64,000 nucleotides of DNA from Gemmatimonadota bacterium (GTDB lineage Bacteria; Gemmatimonadota; Gemmatimonadetes; Gemmatimonadales; GWC2-71-9): contig QHUZ01000034.1 of NCBI GenBank assembly GCA_003223395.1, forward strand, positions 1 to 64,000, read 5' to 3'. The notes below the pieces were generated by a model. That model was not told the DNA's origin. It did not search any database and was given only the letters and a program-made list of their open reading frames with translations. Positions 59,685-64,000 of the stretch are shown in pieces. Numbering within the stretch: position 1 is the first letter of the stretch; each line of letters begins with the position of its first letter. The position numbers and the translations under genes were made by a program.

Positions 59685-60284
59685 ATGATCATTGGCTTGC
59701 TGATTCCGGCTGTCATCCTCGCCCAAGCACAACAGCCTGCGACGCCGCTGCGCATCGCGGCGAGCAGCCTTGCGTCGGTGGAGGTACATCTCAACGCACG
59801 CCGCATCGGTAATCAGTGGTACGAAGAAGATGCGAGCCTGTCCGGCCCGTCGCGCATCGCCATCTCGTACGGTCAGCCGCACGCCCGCGGCCGCAAGATC
59901 GAAGGCGGCCTGATCCCGATCGATACGGTCTGGCGCTTCGGGGCAAACATGGCGACGACGCTCCATACCGATCTCAACATCACCCTGGGCGACATGAAGC
60001 TGCCGCAGGGCGATTATTCGCTCTTCATCCTCTACACCCGCACGGGCTACGCATTGATCGTGAATCGCGGCACGGGTCAGTGGGGCACCGAGCGCGATCC
60101 ATCCAAGGACATCGGGCGGATCCCGCTGGCGAGCCGCACCATGGCGGAGCCCGAGCCTTCACTGTCGATTTATCTCGTCCCCGATGCGCCGGACCCCCGG
60201 ACGGGGTATGCCGACCTCCGCGGTACGCTGCGCATCAAGTGGGGTACCACGGAATTGACGACCAACTGGCGAGTGGACCAGTGA
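59685..60284 (+). CDS. DUF2911 secreted protein
   Basis: The 199-residue protein has a short signal peptide (to about AQAQQ). The DUF2911 core is visible: SGPSRIAISYGQPHARGRKI, WRFGANMATTLHTDLNITLG, LPQGDYSLFILYTRTGYALIVN and the final IKWGTTELTTNWRV. These proteins are common in Bacteroidota and Gemmatimonadota and have no assigned function. It overlaps the DinB-like gene by 4 bases (GTGA). Confidence 0.85.
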   Translation: MIIGLLIPAVILAQAQQPATPLRIAASSLASVEVHLNARRIGNQWYEEDASLSGPSRIAISYGQPHARGRKIEGGLIPIDTVWRFGANMATTLHTDLNITLGDMKLPQGDYSLFILYTRTGYALIVNRGTGQWGTERDPSKDIGRIPLASRTMAEPEPSLSIYLVPDAPDPRTGYADLRGTLRIKWGTTELTTNWRVDQ

Positions 60285-60808
60285 GCGACGAGCGGTATCC
60301 GATCGGCAAGTTCACACCCGTGAGCGCGCTCTCGACGGCAGAGCGGGTTGCGGCGATCGAGCAGGTCACCGCCGCACCGGCAAACTTTCGGCGCGCGGTG
60401 GCCGGCCTCGACGACTCGCAGCTCGACACGCCATACCGGACCGGGGGGTGGACCGTGCGCCAGGTGGCGCATCATCTCCCCGACAGTCACATGAACGCGT
60501 ACATGCGCTTCAAGTGGGGCCTGACGGAGCAGAATCCGGCGATCAAGACCTATGAAGAGAAGGACTGGGCGATGACGCCGGAGACGCGCGCTCCGATCGC
60601 GATGTCGCTCGATCTGCTGGCGGCGCTGCATACCCGTTGGGTCACGCTGTTGCAAGCGATGTCGCCGGCCGATTTCGCGCGCACGATCAAACACCCCGAA
60701 TGGGGAACGCCGTCGCTCGACACGATGCTGGCGCTGTACGCGTGGCACGGCCGGCATCACACGGCGCACGTCACCGCACTGCGGCAGCGCCTGGGATGGG
60801 GCGACTGA
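60281..60808 (+). CDS. DinB/YfiT-family metal-dependent thiol transferase
   Basis: The 175-residue protein starts at GTG 60281. The YfiT signature RYPIGKF opens it. Metal His ligands are in VRQVAHHLPDSHMNAYMRFK and in WHGRHHTAHVTALR, forming the DinB four-helix metal site. Relatives transfer bacillithiol or other thiols, or hydrolyse small substrates. It is followed by a CPXCG protein gene overlapping by one base. Confidence 0.88.
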   Translation: MSDERYPIGKFTPVSALSTAERVAAIEQVTAAPANFRRAVAGLDDSQLDTPYRTGGWTVRQVAHHLPDSHMNAYMRFKWGLTEQNPAIKTYEEKDWAMTPETRAPIAMSLDLLAALHTRWVTLLQAMSPADFARTIKHPEWGTPSLDTMLALYAWHGRHHTAHVTALRQRLGWGD

Positions 60809-61053
60809 TGGTCGATTTCGCCGACGACGATCTGGATGAGGACTTTCCGCTCGGCGACGGGACCGCGGACACTGAGGGGATCGTGATGTGCCCCTACTGC
60901 GGCGAGCCGAACGAAATCGGCATCGACGCGGGCGGAGGCGCTAATCAGGATTACGTCGAAGACTGCCAGGTTTGCTGTCGGCCATGGCGTGTGACCGTCG
61001 TCTACGATGACGAGGGGAGCGCCCAGATCTCAGCCTCACCGCTCGATGAGTGA
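60808..61053 (+). CDS. CPXCG-motif cysteine-rich protein
   Basis: ATG 60808 (TGATG overlap) gives 81 residues. The N-terminus is acidic, followed by MCPYCGEPNEIGID and VEDCQVCCRPWRVTV, the two Cys pairs of this small zinc-binding family (PF14255). The function is unknown. Confidence 0.85.
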   Translation: MVDFADDDLDEDFPLGDGTADTEGIVMCPYCGEPNEIGIDAGGGANQDYVEDCQVCCRPWRVTVVYDDEGSAQISASPLDE

Positions 61054-61128
61054 ATCCCTCCCCCCCTCCGAAGATCTAACCCCAACGATTCTCGCACTCC
61101 CGGCTCTGCTCCATTACTCTCATCACCG

Positions 61129-61494
61129 ATGGCTGCAATCCTATTAGTAGATGACGAAATGGACACCCGCCTGGCCCTCAGGGACTTCCTGACGGAGGCT
61201 GGGTTTGTCGTTCATACGGCTCGTGACGGTCAGCACGCCCTGCATGTGCTCGAGAAGATGGACCCGCCCGATCTGATCCTGCTCGATTACAAGATGCCGG
61301 TGATGGACGGGAAGCAGTTCCTGGCGGTCCAGCGGACGATTCCCCGGCTGCAGGGGATTCCGGTGGTGATCCTCTCGGCGGCAACGCGAGAATGGTCCGG
61401 CGCGCACCTCGAGGTCGAAGAGGTCCTGTCGAAACCCGTCGACCTCGAGCTGCTGCTGGTTACCGTGAACAAGATTTTCGCGAATCGTTCATAG
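61129..61494 (+). CDS. Single-domain response regulator
   Basis: This 121-residue receiver domain has no output domain. The acidic pocket is VDDEMDT, the phospho-acceptor Asp lies in [19 protein letters not shown] gives the Thr/Ser position and LSKPVD the conserved Lys. CheY-like stand-alone receivers usually relay phosphate. A cognate kinase is not adjacent. The stop overlaps that of the convergent superoxide dismutase gene by 6 bases. Confidence 0.92.
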   Translation: MAAILLVDDEMDTRLALRDFLTEAGFVVHTARDGQHALHVLEKMDPPDLILLDYKMPVMDGKQFLAVQRTIPRLQGIPVVILSAATREWSGAHLEVEEVLSKPVDLELLLVTVNKIFANRS

Positions 61495-62145
61495 GGCCGC
61501 TGCGTAGCGGCGCGCCACTTCTTCCCAGTTGACCACGTTCCACCAGGCCGTCAGGTACTCCGGGCGGCGGTTCTGGTACTTGAGGTAGTAGGCGTGCTCC
61601 CAGACATCGACGCCGAGGATGGGGACCTTCCCGTCCATCAGCGGGCTGTCCTGATTCGGCCGGCCGCCGATTTCGAGCTTGCCGTTGGCGACCGTCAGCC
61701 ACCCCCAACCACTCCCGAACTGCGTGATCGCGGCGTTGGAGAGCTGCTCCTTGAATTTCGCGAATTCGCCGAACGTGCGTCTGATGGCGTCGGCGAGCTT
61801 GCCGGTCGGTTCGCCGCCGCCGCCTTTGCCGGCCGGGGCCATGATCGTCCAGAACAACGAGTGATTGTGATGTCCACCGCCGTTGTTGCGAACGGCCGTG
61901 CGAATGTCGTCGGGGATGGAATTAATGCCCCGCAGCAGATCGTCGATGCCCTTGTCGAGCAGCTCGGGATGCTTGTTCAGGGCGTTGGTCAGATTGGTGA
62001 TGTAAGCCTGATGATGTTTGCCGTGGTGGATCTGCATCGTTTGCGCGTCGATGTACGGCTCGAGGGCCGCGAAATCGTACGGCAGCGGCGGAAGTCCGTG
62101 TCGCGTCTCGGGCGTAACCGTGCGTTGTTCTTTTACCTGTGCCAT
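61489..62145 (-). CDS. sodA: Fe/Mn superoxide dismutase
   Basis: I take the ATG at 62145 (218 residues) because AGGA lies eight bases upstream; ATG 62151 is closer. Metal ligands are His in [14 protein letters not shown], His in [11 protein letters not shown], Asp in [13 protein letters not shown] and the following His. GGHxNH and GSGWGWL favour Mn or cambialistic use. A short N-terminal extension precedes the usual [15 protein letters not shown]. No export signal is present, so it is cytoplasmic. Confidence 0.92.
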   Translation of the reverse strand: MAQVKEQRTVTPETRHGLPPLPYDFAALEPYIDAQTMQIHHGKHHQAYITNLTNALNKHPELLDKGIDDLLRGINSIPDDIRTAVRNNGGGHHNHSLFWTIMAPAGKGGGGEPTGKLADAIRRTFGEFAKFKEQLSNAAITQFGSGWGWLTVANGKLEIGGRPNQDSPLMDGKVPILGVDVWEHAYYLKYQNRRPEYLTAWWNVVNWEEVARRYAAAL

Positions 62146-62254
62146 CGCCATTATCCTGAGAAGTTTGTTTTTCAAACCCCGCATTGCGCGGCACAGTTCC
62201 CCCCATATCTTGGCTGCGCGGACGTGCTGTCCTCTCCCACAACAGGAGGCGCTC

Positions 62255-62947
62255 GTGGCGGAGTTCCTGCTGCGCTGGTTCCATTACCTGGGCGGCATTA
62301 CGTGGATCGGGCTGCTGTACTATTTCAATTTTGTACAAGGCCCGTTCATGGCCGAGGCGGACCCCGGTGCAAAAAGCACCGCGACGCAAAAGCTGCTGCC
62401 GCGCGCGCTGTCCTGGTTCCGCGGCGGCGCCATCGTCACGTTCTTGACTGGCGTCCTCATCATCGCGAAACGCTTCGGCGAATCACCGCTCGGCGCCGCC
62501 GCATGGTCGACGCCGTGGGCGATCACGATTCTCACCGGCGCGCTGTTCGGCACGCTGATGTTCTTCAATGTCGTCCTCGTCATCTGGCCCAAACAGCAGA
62601 TCGTCATCGCCTCGGCGAAGGCGGCCGCGTCGGGGGGGCAGGCGAATGTGGCGGCGCCGGTGGCTGCGCGACGCGCGTTCCTCGCCTCGCGCACCAACGT
62701 CGTGTTCTCGATTCCGATGCTGTTCTTCATGGGCGCGGCATCGCACTTCACGTTGCCGGGGGGCGGGAATCACGCCCTGTACTGGGCGACCGTCATCGCC
62801 GTGGCGGCCCTCCTCGAGGTCAATGCGCTCGCCGCGACGACCGGCACCACCACGAAGCCGATTGAAAAGATCCCGGGTGTGATCGTCACGGGATTCGTCG
62901 TATGGGCCGTCGTGTACGCGCTTGCCCGGGCGTTCCTATCGCCCTGA
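62255..62947 (+). CDS. PuuD/urate-oxidase N-terminal-like membrane protein
   Basis: The start is GTG 62255, with AGGAGG five bases upstream, giving 230 residues with about six helices. [21 protein letters not shown] opens it, and [20 protein letters not shown] matches the conserved block of the membrane domain of PuuD, a urate hydroxylase. The C-terminal cytochrome c of PuuD is absent. The role here is unknown; it may be a haem-binding membrane protein. The ABC ATPase gene starts 12 bases later. Confidence 0.75.
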   Translation: MAEFLLRWFHYLGGITWIGLLYYFNFVQGPFMAEADPGAKSTATQKLLPRALSWFRGGAIVTFLTGVLIIAKRFGESPLGAAAWSTPWAITILTGALFGTLMFFNVVLVIWPKQQIVIASAKAAASGGQANVAAPVAARRAFLASRTNVVFSIPMLFFMGAASHFTLPGGGNHALYWATVIAVAALLEVNALAATTGTTTKPIEKIPGVIVTGFVVWAVVYALARAFLSP

Positions 62948-62958
62948 TCGGCTAACGG

Positions 62959-64000
62959 ATGGCGTCGGTCACAATCCGCCGGCTGAGCAAAGTCTTCGAC
63001 GGCGGCGTGCAGGCTTTGCACGAGCTGGATCTCGAGGTGCGGGACGGGGAGTTGCTCGTGCTCCTCGGCCCGTCGGGATCCGGCAAGACAACGGTGCTCC
63101 GCTGCGTCGCGGGATTGGAAGAGCCGACCACGGGTGACGTCGTGATCGGCGAGCGCGTGGTGACGCACGCTCCGCCTGCCGAGCGCGACGTCGCGATGGT
63201 GTTTCAAACTCCTGCGCTCTACCCCCACCTCACGGTCCGCGACAACATCGCCTTCCCACTCGAGCTCCGCAGCGTTGCGGATGCCCAGATCGCCCGGCGC
63301 GTGCTCGAGGCCGCGCAGCGCCTGGGGCTGGAGAGCGTGCTCGATCGCCTGCCGGCGCAGCTGTCGGAGGGACAACGCCAACGTGCCGCTCTCGGTCGGG
63401 CGATCGTTCGCGGTCCGCAAGCCTTTCTCCTCGACGAACCGCTGTCCCGGCTGGACGCGCCGCTCCGCATCGAGCTGCGCGGCGAACTGCTGGCGCTGCA
63501 CCGGGCCCTCGGTGCGACGATGATCTATGTGACACACGATCAGACCGAAGCGATGACGATGGGCCAGCGCATCGCCGTGCTGCACGAGGGACGGCTGCGG
63601 CAGGTCGGCACGCCCGAAGATGTGTACCAGCGTCCTGCCGACGTGCACGTCGCGCGCTTTATCGGCACGCCGGGGATGAATGTGCTCCAAGGACGGGGAA
63701 GAGGGACGGGGGAAGAGGGAAGGGTCATCGAAGCGGGAAGCCTGATCATCCCCGTCGAGCTGTCCACCTATGAAGGTGAGCTGCAACTCGGCATCCGTCC
63801 GGAGTTCGTGGGCCTCTGCGCCGTCGACAAGGGGGTGGGGAACGCGGACGTGTTGGTCGTCGAGCCACTGGGCAGCGAGACCCTGGTTCATCTGAACGCT
63901 GGAGGCCAATCGCTGGTCGCGCGCCTGCCCGGCTTCGCCGAGGTGCGCGTCGGGACGCGCGTCGGCGTCAAAGTCGATCGGCGCCGGCTGTATCTGTTCG
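62959..64000 (+). CDS. CUT1-type ABC transporter ATP-binding protein (cut by window end)
   Basis: ATG 62959 opens a frame that continues past the window. Walker A is GPSGSGKT, the Q-loop VFQTPALYPH, the signature LSEGQRQR (usual LSGGQ), Walker B AFLLDEPLSRLD and the switch His VTHD. A TOBE-like region follows (LQLGIRPEFVGL). The order fits the MalK/UgpC family that powers sugar uptake. Between the ATPase and TOBE parts, a purine-rich heptamer tract encodes GRGRGTGEEGR. No permease genes are visible. Confidence 0.88.
   Translation, partial: MASVTIRRLSKVFDGGVQALHELDLEVRDGELLVLLGPSGSGKTTVLRCVAGLEEPTTGDVVIGERVVTHAPPAERDVAMVFQTPALYPHLTVRDNIAFPLELRSVADAQIARRVLEAAQRLGLESVLDRLPAQLSEGQRQRAALGRAIVRGPQAFLLDEPLSRLDAPLRIELRGELLALHRALGATMIYVTHDQTEAMTMGQRIAVLHEGRLRQVGTPEDVYQRPADVHVARFIGTPGMNVLQGRGRGTGEEGRVIEAGSLIIPVELSTYEGELQLGIRPEFVGLCAVDKGVGNADVLVVEPLGSETLVHLNAGGQSLVARLPGFAEVRVGTRVGVKVDRRRLYLF
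63691..63725. repeat. Purine-rich heptanucleotide repeat in the ABC ATPase gene
   Basis: 7-mers GGACGGG, GAAGAGG, GACGGGG, GAAGAGG and GAAGGGT run in tandem. They encode a GRGRGTGEEGR insert between the nucleotide-binding and TOBE parts. Confidence 0.6.

Noticed and set aside
1-64000. CRISPR array, prophage, integrase or insertion-sequence transposase
   Set aside because: No regularly spaced direct repeats of 25-40 bases, no cas-like proteins, no integrase or transposase motifs and no phage structural genes were seen.

Overview
The window is a gene-dense stretch of high-GC bacterial chromosome. GTG starts are frequent, and many adjacent genes overlap by the ATGA, GTGA or TGATG pattern. It carries a complete alternative complex III (ACIII) operon with a cupredoxin, Tat and lipoprotein signals, outer-membrane barrels, an ECF sigma/anti-sigma pair, and a secreted M6 protease with a dockerin-like tail. 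This combination points to a Gram-negative, aerobically respiring bacterium of the Gemmatimonadota type. That placement is inferred from gene content, not from a marker gene.

Layout. Positions 1-3,957 hold the end of an ABC-2 permease, a tandem pseudokinase/kinase protein, a small Arg-rich protein, a YdjM-like membrane protein and a small secreted protein. Positions 4,174-9,278 hold a compact surface-fibre operon. It has a strong sigma-54 type promoter, three DUF4402 subunits, a PapD-like chaperone and a usher-like outer-membrane protein with Ig-like/regulatory domains at its end, and a 14-bp stem-loop follows the first subunit gene. A hybrid histidine kinase converges on it.

Positions 11,867-25,412 look like a glycan or sugar utilisation region: an SIS-type sugar-phosphate isomerase, a GH38 mannosidase, an esterase, DppB/DppC permeases and a family-5 binding protein, a GHMP sugar kinase and a heparinase II/III-CBM9 fusion. 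A TrmH-family methyltransferase and a class-III aminotransferase are co-transcribed. Positions 26,024-32,258 hold a second catabolic run: two amidohydrolases (one without its metal ligands), a DapA-family lyase, a Tat-exported covalent flavoprotein, a DHODH-like protein and a MenC/NSAR enolase-superfamily enzyme.

Positions 32,743-40,519 are the respiratory operon actABCDEF, followed by a plastocyanin-like lipoprotein and a clear intrinsic terminator. Then come an XdhC-like protein, a VIT/VWA-ECF sigma-anti-sigma operon, an outer-membrane protein with a rhodanese-metallo-beta-lactamase fusion, a second cupredoxin, a phosphodiesterase and a PHM-like copper protein.

Positions 50,809-55,032, on the minus strand, form a tightly coupled four-gene operon whose families match bacterial ceramide synthesis: serine palmitoyltransferase, GNAT-like ceramide synthase and NAD-dependent ceramide reductase. 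The fourth gene is a PAP2/Aur1-type enzyme that could add a head group. The remainder holds the M6 protease/lipoprotein pair, a ModE/TupA pair, tRNA-Ala(UGC), several small enzymes, superoxide dismutase, a PuuD-like membrane protein and a CUT1-type ABC ATPase cut by the window end.

Small repeats recur inside genes. These are a 28-bp perfect palindrome, a double hairpin and degenerate heptanucleotide tandem repeats, all carried in frame in protein-coding sequence, plus one long heptamer tract between genes.
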